NCBI RefSeq assembly: GCF_001421505.1
Contig: NZ_LMKL01000001.1
Span: forward strand, 310,001-374,000
Length of the DNA: 64,000 bases
Origin: Sphingomonas sp. Leaf17
GTDB taxonomy: Bacteria; Pseudomonadota; Alphaproteobacteria; Sphingomonadales; Sphingomonadaceae
Direction: 5' to 3'
In this document: piece after piece, positions 34,039-43,736 of the stretch
Layout: the number at the start of each line of letters is the position of its first letter
How positions within the stretch are numbered: position 1 is the stretch's first letter
Translations under genes and position numbers: made by a program
The notes under the pieces: generated by a model
Told to the model about the DNA's origin: nothing
What the model saw: the letters and a program-made list of their open reading frames with translations, nothing else
Databases searched by the model: none

Positions 34039-36072
34039 TCAGAATCGCGCCCTGATCGCGGCGAAGGCGCTGCGCGGGTCGGCGGGCGCGTGCAGCCGCT
34101 GTGTGCCGTCGAACCAGACATATTCGTAGCGATCGTTGGTCAGGTTGCGAACCTGCGCCGACATCTCGATCGCCCGCGTCAGCCGCCAGGCCAGTTCGCC
34201 GGTGACCTGGAAATACCCGCCGTACCGCCCCTGATCGTTGGCGGTGTTCAGGTCATAAGCCGACTGGCCGTTGCCCCATAGCGATACCCGCCACGGCAGC
34301 GCGGCCGGCGTCCATTCGATCCCGGTGGTGTAGACGTTGCGGGGAACGTGGTCGATCGCATTCCCCGCGGTCAGCGGGGCGGCGGGATCGGCGACGCGGA
34401 TCACCGCTTTCTGGCGCGACCAGCTTGCCCAGGCCGACAGTCCGACGACCGGCCTTACGCTGGCCTCGACATCGAAGCCGCGACGGCGCGTCTCGCCCAG
34501 ATTGTCGAACTCACCCGACGGATCGTTGAGGCGACGGCGCAACTCGCCACTGGCGGTCTGCTGCCACGCCGCCGCGCGGGCGGTCAGCCAGCGCCCCTGC
34601 GACAGCTTGATCCCCGCCTCATACCCCTCGTTGATCGACGGCTCGACATCGCGCACGCGCGGCGGAACGACGAACGCGCCCGACCCGGCCCCGATCTGGA
34701 ACGTGCGACCGAAATTGCCGTAGGCGGTGACACCCGCAACCGGAGTCAGCGCGACCGACAGTTTCGGCTGGCTGATCGTACCATAGTCGTTGAGCGGATA
34801 GCGGATGCCGTTCAACCGGTTGGTATAGCGGCCACCGACCCGGTCGATCCGCCACGCCGGGGTCACCGTCAGCCAGCGCACCGGCGTCACGATCGCCTGC
34901 ACATAGCCGCCGCCCACGGTCAGGTCGAAATCCTGATCGCGCGTCGCCGCGACGATCGTGCGACGGTTGGTCGTCCAGCGCAGGCTGCGGTTGTGCTGCC
35001 ACTGCACGTCGCCGCCGACCTCCGCCATCAGCCAGTCCGCCGCGTGCCAGTGCAGTCCGGTCACGACGCCGTATTGCCGTTCGTCGGTCAGCCGCTGCTG
35101 CTGCGCGACCCCTGCCGAAAAGCGGACGTAGCGATTGTCGTCGATGCTGTTGGCGTAGCCGACAGCGGTCAGCGACAGGCGGGACGCAAGATCGGCATCC
35201 AGATGCAGGCTGTACTGTGACAACCGCCGGGTGCCGCCGTCGGTTTCCGACACCGCATAGGACCGCCGCCGGTCGGTGTAGGCGTCGGCATCGGTCAGAT
35301 ACCCCGGCTCCGCCGCTGTCGCCCGGCCATGGCGGACGATCAGCCCGAGCTTTGCAGCCCCGAAATCGTAGAACCACTTGCCCGCAAGGTTCAGCCGGTC
35401 GAGATCGGCATGGTCGCGATATCCGTCGCTGCGACGATACCCGATCAGGTAATTCTGGCTGAGCCGACCCGTTTCCACGCCCGCCGACAGCTGCGCGTCC
35501 TGGGTGCCGAACGCACCCGCGATGGCGCGCGTGTCGAGATAGGTGCCGCCGGTGCGCGTCTGGATATTGGCACTGCCGGCGATGGCGTGCAGCCCCCAGC
35601 GCGGGTCCGACGTGCCCCGCACCAGTTCGACCGACGCGATATCCAGCGGCGATATCAGGTCGATGAAGTCCATCCGCCCGGCATTGTCGTTGGACGGCAC
35701 CCCGTCGATCGTCAGCTTGACCGCATTGATCTCGCCCTCGCCGTTGAACCCGCGGATCGAGAAGCGGCCCGACGTCGTGCCCTGATTGAAATCGGTCAGG
35801 ACGACACCGGGCAGGCGCGCGAACAGTTCCCATGCATTGTCGACATTCTGGCGCTGTGCCACGTCGCCACCCAGCACATCGACCGAGGTCAGGACGTTGG
35901 CGGCGGATCGCGCCATCGCGCCTGCGGTGACGACGATATCCGCGCCGCCGATCGCGACCTGCGTGTCGGGCTGTCGGCGTTGCGTTGCGGTTTCGTCCGC
36001 ATCCTGCGCCAGGGCAGGTGTCGACAGCAGCAGGCACGATACCGTGCCCGCCAGACAATATTTCCGAATCAT
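34039..36072 (-). CDS. TonB-dependent receptor (metal chelate type)
   Basis: Outer-membrane receptor of 677 residues. Signal peptide (CLAGTVSCLLLSTPALAQ), a plug of about 45-170 with RFSIRGFNGEGEINAVKLTI and VELVRGTSDPRWGLHAIAG, a barrel, and terminal Phe in IRARF. AAGGA precedes the ATG at 36072. Its neighbours (DUF2946 protein upstream, PepSY reductase downstream) are typical of iron-siderophore or copper uptake loci; the ligand cannot be told from sequence. A Fur box was not found in the 36073-36248 gap. Confidence 0.88.
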   Translation of the reverse strand: MIRKYCLAGTVSCLLLSTPALAQDADETATQRRQPDTQVAIGGADIVVTAGAMARSAANVLTSVDVLGGDVAQRQNVDNAWELFARLPGVVLTDFNQGTTSGRFSIRGFNGEGEINAVKLTIDGVPSNDNAGRMDFIDLISPLDIASVELVRGTSDPRWGLHAIAGSANIQTRTGGTYLDTRAIAGAFGTQDAQLSAGVETGRLSQNYLIGYRRSDGYRDHADLDRLNLAGKWFYDFGAAKLGLIVRHGRATAAEPGYLTDADAYTDRRRSYAVSETDGGTRRLSQYSLHLDADLASRLSLTAVGYANSIDDNRYVRFSAGVAQQQRLTDERQYGVVTGLHWHAADWLMAEVGGDVQWQHNRSLRWTTNRRTIVAATRDQDFDLTVGGGYVQAIVTPVRWLTVTPAWRIDRVGGRYTNRLNGIRYPLNDYGTISQPKLSVALTPVAGVTAYGNFGRTFQIGAGSGAFVVPPRVRDVEPSINEGYEAGIKLSQGRWLTARAAAWQQTASGELRRRLNDPSGEFDNLGETRRRGFDVEASVRPVVGLSAWASWSRQKAVIRVADPAAPLTAGNAIDHVPRNVYTTGIEWTPAALPWRVSLWGNGQSAYDLNTANDQGRYGGYFQVTGELAWRLTRAIEMSAQVRNLTNDRYEYVWFDGTQRLHAPADPRSAFAAIRARF

Positions 36073-36248
36073 GATGAAATCCTTCCGGCTGAAGGCACCA
36101 CCGGACCACCTATCCGCACCAGGGTGACCGCGCCGTCGCGGACATCCGGGCGCAGTCGATGGATCCGACAGCCCCTGTGGCGCATCCGATCGACGGATCG
36201 GCGCGCAGGACGACAGGATCGGCGGGCCGGCGGCCCGGCTCCGTCCGA

Positions 36249-36701
36249 TCAGGTCAGCGGGACAGGTGGACCGCGCAGCGGCGGACGCAGATGGGGTGCC
36301 GGCTTCGGTGCGGACAACGGCACGGCAGTCCGTGCAAGCGCGGCCACGATCGCCAGCGCGATCGCGAGCATCACCGGATCGACCGCACCCAGAAGCTGCG
36401 CCGACAACCCGGCATAGGCGCACGGCATTTCGGTCTTGCCGTGATCGCGCGGCTGGCCGTGATCGGGCATCGCCTCGTGCAGTTGGCCGGACACGCCGTG
36501 CATCGACATTCCACCGGCCATGCCGGACATCGGCGCAGCGGCGGCCGTGGGGCCGGTGCCGGGGCAGATCACGATGGCGGGCACGCCATGATCGTTGCCG
36601 ATCATATACCCCGTCGGCACCAGCAGCTTGAGCATCAGCGCCGCCGCGCAGATCAGCACGGCAAGATGACGTTGCGCGAGAAGATGCCGGAAGGTCTGCA
36701 C
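36249..36701 (-). CDS. DUF2946-like membrane protein
   Basis: 150 residues from a GTG start. Hydrophobic helix LAVLICAAALMLKLLVPTGYM, then a Met/His-rich periplasmic loop (MSGMAGGMSMHG, HEAMPDHGQPRDHG, EMPC), then a second helix (MLAIALAIVAALA). A small two-helix protein with a Met/His loop next to a TonB receptor and PepSY protein suggests copper or iron handling. Family function is unknown. It is the first gene of the cluster. Confidence 0.8.
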   Translation of the reverse strand: MQTFRHLLAQRHLAVLICAAALMLKLLVPTGYMIGNDHGVPAIVICPGTGPTAAAAPMSGMAGGMSMHGVSGQLHEAMPDHGQPRDHGKTEMPCAYAGLSAQLLGAVDPVMLAIALAIVAALARTAVPLSAPKPAPHLRPPLRGPPVPLT

Positions 36702-36870
36702 CGGCCGGGCGTATCGACCGCGGGACGGGGTGTCACCCGGTCATTTTGCCATAGCCCGCAGCGATGGCGTCCAGGTCATGCCGTTGTGCCCCTTGCGGAT
36801 GTTTCGCCATGCGCGGAGATTTTTCGTGGCCGGATCGTTCAGACGTCTCCCCGCCGACAGGAGCATTTGC

Positions 36871-37317
36871 ATGAGCAACGACACCGACATTTCCGTACTG
36901 AACGGTCTCATCAAGACGACGCTCGACAGCATGAAGGGCTATGAAGACGCCGCCAAGGACGCCGAGAGCACGCAATATGCCACGATGTTCGCCGACTTCG
37001 CCCGCGACCGGGCGCAGGTCGCGACGGACCTGCAGGACCAGGTTCGCGCACTGGGCGGCGAGCCGGAAATGGATTCGAGCATGCTGGCCGCCGCGCACCG
37101 CCTGTTCTCCGACCTGAAGCAGGCGATCACCGGCAAGGACGACAAGGCGATCATCGTCGAGGTCGAGCGTGGCGAAGATCACATCAAGGCCAAGTATGAC
37201 GAGGCTATGAAAAACAGCGACCTGTCGTCCGCGACCCAGGCCGCGATCACCAAGGGCTATGCCTCGGTTCGGGAAGGTCACGACCGGATGAGCGCCCTGA
37301 AGCACAGCATGGCCTGA
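36871..37317 (+). CDS. PA2169/DUF2383 family four-helix-bundle protein
   Basis: 148 residues, all alpha-helical and ferritin-like in pattern, with Glu/Asp/His positions (GYEDAAKDAES, EVERGEDHIKAKYDEA) spaced as in the PA2169 family. Many family members are stress or stationary-phase proteins; some are predicted to bind metal. AGGAG lies 7 bases before the ATG. It sits next to the stress and sensor block and converges with the LOV kinase gene. Confidence 0.85.
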   Translation: MSNDTDISVLNGLIKTTLDSMKGYEDAAKDAESTQYATMFADFARDRAQVATDLQDQVRALGGEPEMDSSMLAAAHRLFSDLKQAITGKDDKAIIVEVERGEDHIKAKYDEAMKNSDLSSATQAAITKGYASVREGHDRMSALKHSMA

Positions 37318-37326
37318 GACGGCCAA

Positions 37327-37355
37327 GGGGCGGCGGAACCGGATTCCGCCGCCCC
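37327..37355. terminator. Bidirectional terminator between converging genes
   Basis: Perfect 12-bp stem GGGGCGGCGGAA / TTCCGCCGCCCC with a 5-nt loop, between the DUF2383 and LOV kinase stops. Confidence 0.75.
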
Positions 37356-37372
37356 GATCTGTGTCATTTACG

Positions 37373-39940
37373 CTAACCGGCGACCTTGCGCAGGATGCGC
37401 GACAGCTGCTCCACCGAATAGGGTTTGTGCAGCAGCTCGAACCCATGGGTTCCATCCTGCGCCAACACATTGCTGTACCCCGACGTCAGCACGACGGGCA
37501 GATCGGGATATGTTTCCCTGACGACTTTGCCCAGATCGATGCCGTTCATGCCCGGCATCACGACATCCGAGAACACGATGTCGAACCGCGACGCATCGCG
37601 CTCCAGTTCGGCAAGCGCCTCCTGCGCGTTGGATGCCCATACCGTTACATAGCCAAGCTCCGCCAGCGACTGGGTGGTGAAGGTGCCGACGTCCTTGTTG
37701 TCCTCGACCACCAGCACGCAGGTGCCATGGCCGTCGGCGAGCGTTTCGACGATATCACCGGCGACGGGGACGTCGCGCTGCTCGACCTCGGGCAGGTACA
37801 ATGTGAAGGTCGTGCCACGGCCGACCTCGCTCGTGACGGTGATGTCACCGTCGGATTGCTTGGCGAACCCGAATACCTGGCTCAGCCCCAGTCCGGTTCC
37901 CTGCCCGACACCCTTGGTCGTGAAGAACGGTTCGAAGATCCGCTCCAGCTTGTCTGCGGCGATGCCGGATCCGGTGTCCGTCATCGAAATGGCGACATAG
38001 CGCCCCGGCATCGCCGGGTGCCCGCGGACCGCCGGAATCTGCGACACCGCGCGCACGGCGACGTCGATCCGCCCGGCCCCGTCCATGGCATCCCGCGCGT
38101 TCACCGCCATGTTGACGAGCGCGGTATCGAGCTGGCTGGGATCGACATGGATGAAACACGGCGTTTCCGGCAGGTCGATGCCGATGACGATCCGCGACCC
38201 GGTCAGCGTTGCCAGCATGTCCGAAATCACGCGCAGGCCCTGCCCGACGTCGATGACTTCCGGCTTCAGCGCCTGTCGCCGCGCGAAGGCGAGCAACTGC
38301 CCGGTCAGCTTGGCCGCGCGATCGGCGGTATCGGAGATCGCGTCGATATAGCGGTGGCGACGCTCGGCGCTCAGGTCCGGGCGCTTCAAAAGGTCGGTCG
38401 CCGACCGGATGACGGTCAGCAGATTGTTGAAGTCGTGCGCGACGCCGCCGGTAAGCTGGCCCACCGCCTCCATCTTCTGCGACTGGCGCAGCGCATCCTC
38501 GGCCTGCTGAAGCTCACCCGTCCGCGCGACAACCTGTTGTTCCAGCGAGGCCGCCAGCGCCGCCAGAGCCTGTTCGCTGCGCCGCCGTTCGGTCGCGATC
38601 CGTGTCCGGTCGGCCACTTCGCGCAGGAACATCACTTCGTCCGGACGCCATTTCCGTGTCGAGACGCTGGTCGAATAGAACATCGCGACCAGCCGGCCAT
38701 TTTCCATGATCGGGATGTTGATGATCGCCCGGGCATCGACCGCCTCCAGGGCGTCGGCCTTCGCCCGCGTCCGCTCGTCGTCGCGGACATCGGCGATGCA
38801 CACCTCTTCGCCGCGCTTCATGTCCTCGACATAGGATCCGAACTTGTGCAGCGCGAACGTCCCCGATAGCGGCGTGATGCCGGCCGCGGTCCAGTCGCGC
38901 ACGATCGTGATGGTTTCGGCGTCGGGGTCGATTTCGCCATAGCCGACGCGGCTGGTCTCGATCGAACGCCCGATGATCTGCGCCGCCGAAAAGGCGATGT
39001 CGTCGGGGTTTTCCGTGTCGCGGAACATGTCGCCCAGCTCGACCAGGGCGGCCCGCGTGATTTCGCTGCGCCGCTGGTCGGTGATGTCGGTGGACACGCC
39101 GGCGATCCGCAACGCCCGCCCGCTGGCGTTGAAGAAGGGCTGCCCGCGCGAGCCGATCCATCGCAGTTCGCCATCGAGGCGATAGACCCGGTAGACGACA
39201 TGATAGTCGGTCCCGTCCGCGACGCAGCGCGCCATCTCAGCCTCGCTGCGCTCGCGGTCGTCGGGGTGGATCGCTGCCTGCCGGTCCTCATAGGTGAAGG
39301 GCTGATCGGCGGGCCGGCCGAAGATTTCCTTGCAGGTTTCGGACGCGGTCAACTGCCGGGTGTCGACCTCCAGGCTCCAGGTGCCGAACCGCGCGGCCTT
39401 CAGCGTGAAGGCCAATTCCTGCTCCTGCTCCTGCTGCGCGCGGAGACGGTCGGTCAGCTCGGCCATCAACGACGCGTTGCTGGACTCCAGCCCCTTCAAC
39501 CGCTCCCGCTCCAGCGTCACGTCGACCTGACTGGCGAAAAAATAGGCCAGCACGCCCTCGGTATCGAAGACCGGGGCCATCAGCAGGCGGTTCCAGAACG
39601 TCTCCCCGTCCTTGCGATGGTTCTGGACGTCGATCTCCAGCGATTCGACCCGGCGCACGGCGGCGCGGATCGTGTCGACGGTGGCCCTGTCGGTCTTCGG
39701 TCCTTGCAGGAAACGACAGTTCCGCCCGAGGATCTCCTCGCGCGAATAACCAGTCAGGCGACAAAACGCATTGTTCGTGAAGACGACGGGATTATCGGGC
39801 AGTCGCGGATTGGTGATGATCATCGGCATGCGCGTCGCGCGAACGGCCGCGACGAACGGATCGGTGCCGAGATCCTGCCCGATCAGTTCGGCGGCAATCC
39901 GTTCCGCATCCGCCGTATTCTTCGGCGTGCGGTCGGTCAT
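37373..39940 (-). CDS. LOV-PAS-GAF hybrid histidine kinase
   Basis: Cytoplasmic blue-light-type sensor kinase of about 855 residues. LOV domain at about 30-145 with flavin-binding [10 protein letters not shown] and GRNCRFLQG (adduct Cys75). A second PAS domain at about 175-290, a GAF-like domain at about 300-450, HisKA with His502 in [13 protein letters not shown], HATPase with GSGIA and TGLGLS, and a C-terminal receiver ([14 protein letters not shown]). No membrane span. The ATG at 39940 is preferred over an upstream TTG (39961). It is head to head with a paralogous kinase, and the two C-terminal halves are clearly homologous. Confidence 0.92.
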   Translation of the reverse strand: MTDRTPKNTADAERIAAELIGQDLGTDPFVAAVRATRMPMIITNPRLPDNPVVFTNNAFCRLTGYSREEILGRNCRFLQGPKTDRATVDTIRAAVRRVESLEIDVQNHRKDGETFWNRLLMAPVFDTEGVLAYFFASQVDVTLERERLKGLESSNASLMAELTDRLRAQQEQEQELAFTLKAARFGTWSLEVDTRQLTASETCKEIFGRPADQPFTYEDRQAAIHPDDRERSEAEMARCVADGTDYHVVYRVYRLDGELRWIGSRGQPFFNASGRALRIAGVSTDITDQRRSEITRAALVELGDMFRDTENPDDIAFSAAQIIGRSIETSRVGYGEIDPDAETITIVRDWTAAGITPLSGTFALHKFGSYVEDMKRGEEVCIADVRDDERTRAKADALEAVDARAIINIPIMENGRLVAMFYSTSVSTRKWRPDEVMFLREVADRTRIATERRRSEQALAALAASLEQQVVARTGELQQAEDALRQSQKMEAVGQLTGGVAHDFNNLLTVIRSATDLLKRPDLSAERRHRYIDAISDTADRAAKLTGQLLAFARRQALKPEVIDVGQGLRVISDMLATLTGSRIVIGIDLPETPCFIHVDPSQLDTALVNMAVNARDAMDGAGRIDVAVRAVSQIPAVRGHPAMPGRYVAISMTDTGSGIAADKLERIFEPFFTTKGVGQGTGLGLSQVFGFAKQSDGDITVTSEVGRGTTFTLYLPEVEQRDVPVAGDIVETLADGHGTCVLVVEDNKDVGTFTTQSLAELGYVTVWASNAQEALAELERDASRFDIVFSDVVMPGMNGIDLGKVVRETYPDLPVVLTSGYSNVLAQDGTHGFELLHKPYSVEQLSRILRKVAG

Positions 39941-40283
39941 CTGACCGGTCGCGTCTTTCAAATCCGTGATCCTACCATCTCACAAGCCGCAACATTTAGG
40001 ATACGGAACGACTTATCGCAATGACAACACGGGATGACCGGGATTAGCCTTGACCGCGCCGCACCGGGCCGATCGACCTGATTCGACACAGATTCCGGCG
40101 GCGCGTGGCAACCCCCGACCGCGACCGGCGTTGGAACGCTGAAGGTCTGACGACATGGTTCGTGCCTAGCCGGACTATCGAATCGGGCAAGCAGACGACG
40201 GCGACGGTGGGCCAGCGGTAACCGGCGTGCAACAGTAGCGGATCACGCCGGGGAGGGATAAGACCGCTCCCCCGACAAAAGGC
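39941..40283. other. Divergent promoter region of the two kinases
   Basis: 343 bases without a gene between the LOV kinase and the PAS-GAF kinase. It must hold both promoters. A GGAAC/GTT pair at 40133 and 40158 has a 20-base spacer and is too wide for an EcfG site. I see no strong dyad. Confidence 0.5.
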
Positions 40284-42545
40284 ATGACGACATTCAGGGT
40301 GAAGGCAATGCCGGCATTTTTCGGCTCTAATGGCGCGCTTGGGGCCATGATCGCGGCAAAGGACTGGTCGGCGACGCCGATCGGCGCGATGGATGGCTGG
40401 CCGCTTCCGCTCCGGACGGCGACGGCGGTGATCCTTCAGTCGCCCTTGCCGATGGCCCTGCTCTGGGGGCCGGAGGGAATCCTGATCTACAACGACAGCT
40501 ATGCGACGATCGCCGGCCCCCTGCATCCCACCATTTTGGGGATGCCGGTGCGGGAGGCCTGGCCGGAAGCGGCGGCGTTCAACGACGGCGTCCTGCGCGC
40601 CGGATTGTCGGGCCGGTCGCTGACCTTTTCGCGTCAGGACATCACGCTGTACCGTGGCGGCGCGCCCGAGCGTGTGTTTCTCGACCTGAACTACTCGCCG
40701 GTCCCGGGCGCGGACGGTCAGCCCGCCGGCGTCATGGCCGTCGTCATCGACGTGACGGCGACGGTCCGCATGGAGGAGGATCTGCGCGCGGAAACGCTGA
40801 CGCTGGAAACGTTGAACCGTACCGGCGCGGCGCTCACCTCGATCCTCGACCTCGAACCGCTGGTGCAGATGGTGACGGATGCCGGCGTCGCCCTGACCGG
40901 CGCGGAGTTCGGCGCCTATTTCCACAATCTGATGGACGAGACGGGCGAGCGGCTGCACCTGTTCACCCTGTCCGGTGCGAGGCGGTCGGACTTCGAATCG
41001 CTGGGCCGGCCGCGCGCCACCGCGGTCTTTGCCCCCACCTTCCGCAACGAGGGCGTCATCCGCTCCGACGACATTCTCGCCGACGTGCGGTACGGTCGCA
41101 ACGCGCCGCATGCGGGTATGCCGACCGGTCATCTGCCGGTTCGCAGCTATCTGGCGGTGTCGGTGGTTTCGCGATCGGGCGAGGTGCTCGGCGGGCTGCT
41201 GTTCGGTCATTCCGCGACGCACCAGTTCAGCGAGCGCCACGAACGGCTGATCGTCGGCATCGCCGCGCAGGCCGCGATCGGCATCGACAACGCCCGGCTG
41301 TTCGCCGCCGCGCAGGACGCGAACGCCACGCTGGAGCGTCGCGTCGAGGAACGGACCGAGGAACTGACCCGCGTGCACGACGCGCTGCGGCAGGCGCAGA
41401 AGATGGAGACGCTGGGTCAGCTGACCGGCGGGATCGCCCATGATTTCAACAATCTGCTGACCGTCATCCGTGGGTCGACCGACCTGTTGCGCCGCCCCGG
41501 CCTGAACGACGCACGACGCGAACGCTATGTCGATGCGATCGCCCAGACGGCCGACCGCGCCGCCACGCTGACCAGCCAGTTGCTGGCCTTTGCCCGCCGG
41601 TCGTCGCTGACGCCGCGCGTGTTCGATGTCGGCGATACCATCCGCGGCCTGAACGAGATGATGGCGATGCTGTCGGGCGCGGTGATCGACGTCGACCTGT
41701 GCCTGTCGGATACGGTCTGCCTCGCCAACACCGATGTCAGCCAGTTCGAGACGGCGGTGGTGAACCTGGCGGTGAATGCGCGTGACGCCATCGTGCAGCA
41801 GAACACCCATCAGGCGAACGGACAGGAAGGGCGGATCACGATCACCGTCGAACCGCGCGATCACATCCCGCCCGTTCGCGGCCATGGCGCACGTCGGGGC
41901 GACTTCGTGGCGATCGCGATCGCGGATACGGGGTCCGGCATCGCGCCCGAGCATATGGAGCATATCTTCGAACCCTTCTTCACGTCGAAGGGTGTCGGCC
42001 ACGGAACGGGCCTTGGCCTGTCGCAGGTGTTCGGCTTCGTCAAACAGGCCGGCGGCGACGTCACGGTGACCAGCGAGGTCGGTCGCGGATCGACCTTCAC
42101 GCTGTTCCTGCCGCGCGAACCGGATGCGCATCCACTGGCCGCGTCGCCTGCCGCCGCGGTGCCCGCATCGGCGGCCGGCAAGGCGCTGCGCGTGCTGGTG
42201 GTCGAGGACAATCCCGAGGTCGGCGCGTTCGCCGTTTCCGCGCTGGCCGATCTGGGCCATGATCCCGTGCTGGCCCGCCACGCGCAGGAGGCGCTGGTCG
42301 CGCTGGGGGACAAAAGCCATGGTTTCGACGTGGTGTTTTCGGACGTGATGATGCCCGGCATGAACGGGATCGACCTGGCCCACGCGATCCGGCGTCGCTT
42401 TCCGACCCTCAGGATCCTGCTCACCAGCGGCTACAGCGAGGTTCTGTCGCGGGAGGGGGCGGGCGATTTCGCGCTGCTGCAGAAACCCTATTCGATCGAC
42501 GGCCTCGCCGATGTCTTCGCCGGTCCGGAACCAGCCGGGGTCTGA
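40284..42545 (+). CDS. PAS-GAF hybrid histidine kinase
   Basis: 753 residues, soluble. A PAS-like domain at about 30-165 without a LOV Cys, GAF at about 180-345, a short coiled linker (ERRVEERTEELTRVHDALRQ), HisKA with His386 in [13 protein letters not shown], HATPase ([16 protein letters not shown]), and a C-terminal receiver with Asp in DVVFSDVMMPGMNG. Its signal is unknown. ATG at 40284 or 40308. It is divergent from the LOV kinase, with a homologous kinase-receiver half, so the pair probably arose by duplication and may share a phosphorelay. Confidence 0.92.
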   Translation: MTTFRVKAMPAFFGSNGALGAMIAAKDWSATPIGAMDGWPLPLRTATAVILQSPLPMALLWGPEGILIYNDSYATIAGPLHPTILGMPVREAWPEAAAFNDGVLRAGLSGRSLTFSRQDITLYRGGAPERVFLDLNYSPVPGADGQPAGVMAVVIDVTATVRMEEDLRAETLTLETLNRTGAALTSILDLEPLVQMVTDAGVALTGAEFGAYFHNLMDETGERLHLFTLSGARRSDFESLGRPRATAVFAPTFRNEGVIRSDDILADVRYGRNAPHAGMPTGHLPVRSYLAVSVVSRSGEVLGGLLFGHSATHQFSERHERLIVGIAAQAAIGIDNARLFAAAQDANATLERRVEERTEELTRVHDALRQAQKMETLGQLTGGIAHDFNNLLTVIRGSTDLLRRPGLNDARRERYVDAIAQTADRAATLTSQLLAFARRSSLTPRVFDVGDTIRGLNEMMAMLSGAVIDVDLCLSDTVCLANTDVSQFETAVVNLAVNARDAIVQQNTHQANGQEGRITITVEPRDHIPPVRGHGARRGDFVAIAIADTGSGIAPEHMEHIFEPFFTSKGVGHGTGLGLSQVFGFVKQAGGDVTVTSEVGRGSTFTLFLPREPDAHPLAASPAAAVPASAAGKALRVLVVEDNPEVGAFAVSALADLGHDPVLARHAQEALVALGDKSHGFDVVFSDVMMPGMNGIDLAHAIRRRFPTLRILLTSGYSEVLSREGAGDFALLQKPYSIDGLADVFAGPEPAGV

Positions 42546-42670
42546 TGCAATAGCGGCCACCGCGCCGCCGACCGTCCTGCCTTATATACCCATCGGACTG
42601 GTATTTTTCGATCACGCACGCCTTCGGCGGCTGGTCTATGCCTCCGGCGTAAACCAGCACGGGACCGACA

Positions 42671-42865
42671 ATGGCGGATGCAAAGGATTTCGGTGGTCAT
42701 GGCGACGACGCCGGACTGATCGAGGATAACAGGCAGTATTTTCAGGAACGGGCAGACTGGCACCGGGAACGGGCGCGGGTCGCACCGGATTCGAGCACGC
42801 GCCTGCTGCACGAACGATTTGCCACGATTTACGACGCCCGCTCGGTCGGCGATATCGTTGAATAA
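42671..42865 (+). CDS. Small hypothetical protein
   Basis: 64 residues, hydrophilic, with a helical REYFQ-ERADWHRERA-type segment and LLHERFATIYDARSVG. No signal peptide or known domain. GGGACC lies before the ATG. It precedes the EcfG-controlled lipoprotein gene and may belong to the same stress group. Confidence 0.6.
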   Translation: MADAKDFGGHGDDAGLIEDNRQYFQERADWHRERARVAPDSSTRLLHERFATIYDARSVGDIVE

Positions 42866-42922
42866 CAACCGATTGCCGCTCTTTTAGTATATGTGACATA
42901 GTATTTAATAGCAGAAATACCA

Positions 42923-42947
42923 GGAACCTTCGGTTGGTCGCACGGTT
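42923..42947 (+). promoter_or_regulatory. EcfG-type general stress promoter
   Basis: GGAACC (42923-42928) and GTT (42945-42947) with 17 bases between GGAAC and GTT, matching the alphaproteobacterial EcfG consensus. It starts the transcript of the lipoprotein gene 53 bases downstream, probably with the CsbD-like and PAS-LuxR genes. Confidence 0.75.
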
Positions 42948-42999
42948 GATGCGTCCTGTCCGAACCGCATGATGCGGTCGGCCCGTCCGGAGTGTCCCG

Positions 43000-43329
43000 A
43001 TGAACCGTGCCGTCATAGCCCTGATGCCGCTGACCCTGATCGCGGGACTGTCGGCCTGCGCCGCGCCGGCCACCCGGATCTCGACCGGACTGCAACGCTA
43101 CGGCCTTGATGCCCAGCGCGCCGACTGTGTCGGCCAGCGCCTGCAGTCGAATCTCTCGCTCGGACAATTGCAGCGACTGGGCAAGGCGGCCGCCGCCTAT
43201 CGGCAGGGCGATACGACGCCGGGCGTGTTGACCCCGTCGGATCTGGTGCGCGTCGCCGGCGAACTGCGCGATCCCAAGATCGTGCTTGAGGTCGGCAAGG
43301 CCGCCGCCGGTTGCGGCGTGACCCCCTGA
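43000..43329 (+). CDS. Small putative lipoprotein
   Basis: 109 residues with lipobox LSAC (Cys20) after a short signal (MNRAVIALMPLTLIAG), so probably lipid-anchored. The mature part has two further Cys (RADCVGQRL, AAGCGVT) and no domain I recognise. It lies 50 bases behind an EcfG-type promoter, and GGAG precedes the ATG. Confidence 0.75.
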   Translation: MNRAVIALMPLTLIAGLSACAAPATRISTGLQRYGLDAQRADCVGQRLQSNLSLGQLQRLGKAAAAYRQGDTTPGVLTPSDLVRVAGELRDPKIVLEVGKAAAGCGVTP

Positions 43330-43360
43330 CCTCCCCATCACGACACCGAAGGATACCGAT

Positions 43361-43726
43361 ATGAACAAGGACGAGCTTCAGGGCGGCCTGCGCTATGTTG
43401 GCGGCAAGGTCGAAAAGGCGATTGGCGACACGGTGAAAAGCCGTGACTGGCAGGTCGACGGCGTCGTCGATCAGGTTGCGGGCGCGGCGCAGAATCTGTA
43501 CGGCCGCGCCAGGTCGGCGATCGAGGACGCGGTCGATGGCGCGCCCGAACTGGGCGAGAAGATCGCGCGCGAAGCCCGGCATGCGGGTGAGCAGGCGACA
43601 GACGCCGCGCGTCGCGCATCGACCGCCGCAAAGGACTCCGCGACCAACGCCCCCGAATTATGGGCGCTTGGCGCGATTGCGCTTGGCTATGGCGTGGCCT
43701 GGCTGATCCACGCACGGCGCGGCTGA
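43361..43726 (+). CDS. CsbD-like stress protein with C-terminal membrane helix
   Basis: 121 residues. The first 60 match CsbD pattern (MNKDELQGGLRYVGGKVEKA, VVDQVAGAAQNLYG), then an Ala-rich amphipathic helix (ATDAARRASTAAKDSATN) and a C-terminal anchor (LWALGAIALGYGVAWLIHARRG) as in DUF883/ElaB-type proteins. Likely inner-membrane. AAGGA precedes the ATG. It is co-directional and closely spaced with the lipoprotein and PAS-LuxR genes. Confidence 0.8.
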   Translation: MNKDELQGGLRYVGGKVEKAIGDTVKSRDWQVDGVVDQVAGAAQNLYGRARSAIEDAVDGAPELGEKIAREARHAGEQATDAARRASTAAKDSATNAPELWALGAIALGYGVAWLIHARRG

Positions 43727-43736
43727 AGGACCAACG

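Noticed and set aside
40133..40160. EcfG-like GGAAC ... GTT pair between the two kinases
   Set aside because: The spacer is 20 bases, outside the 16-17 expected; no second supporting element.
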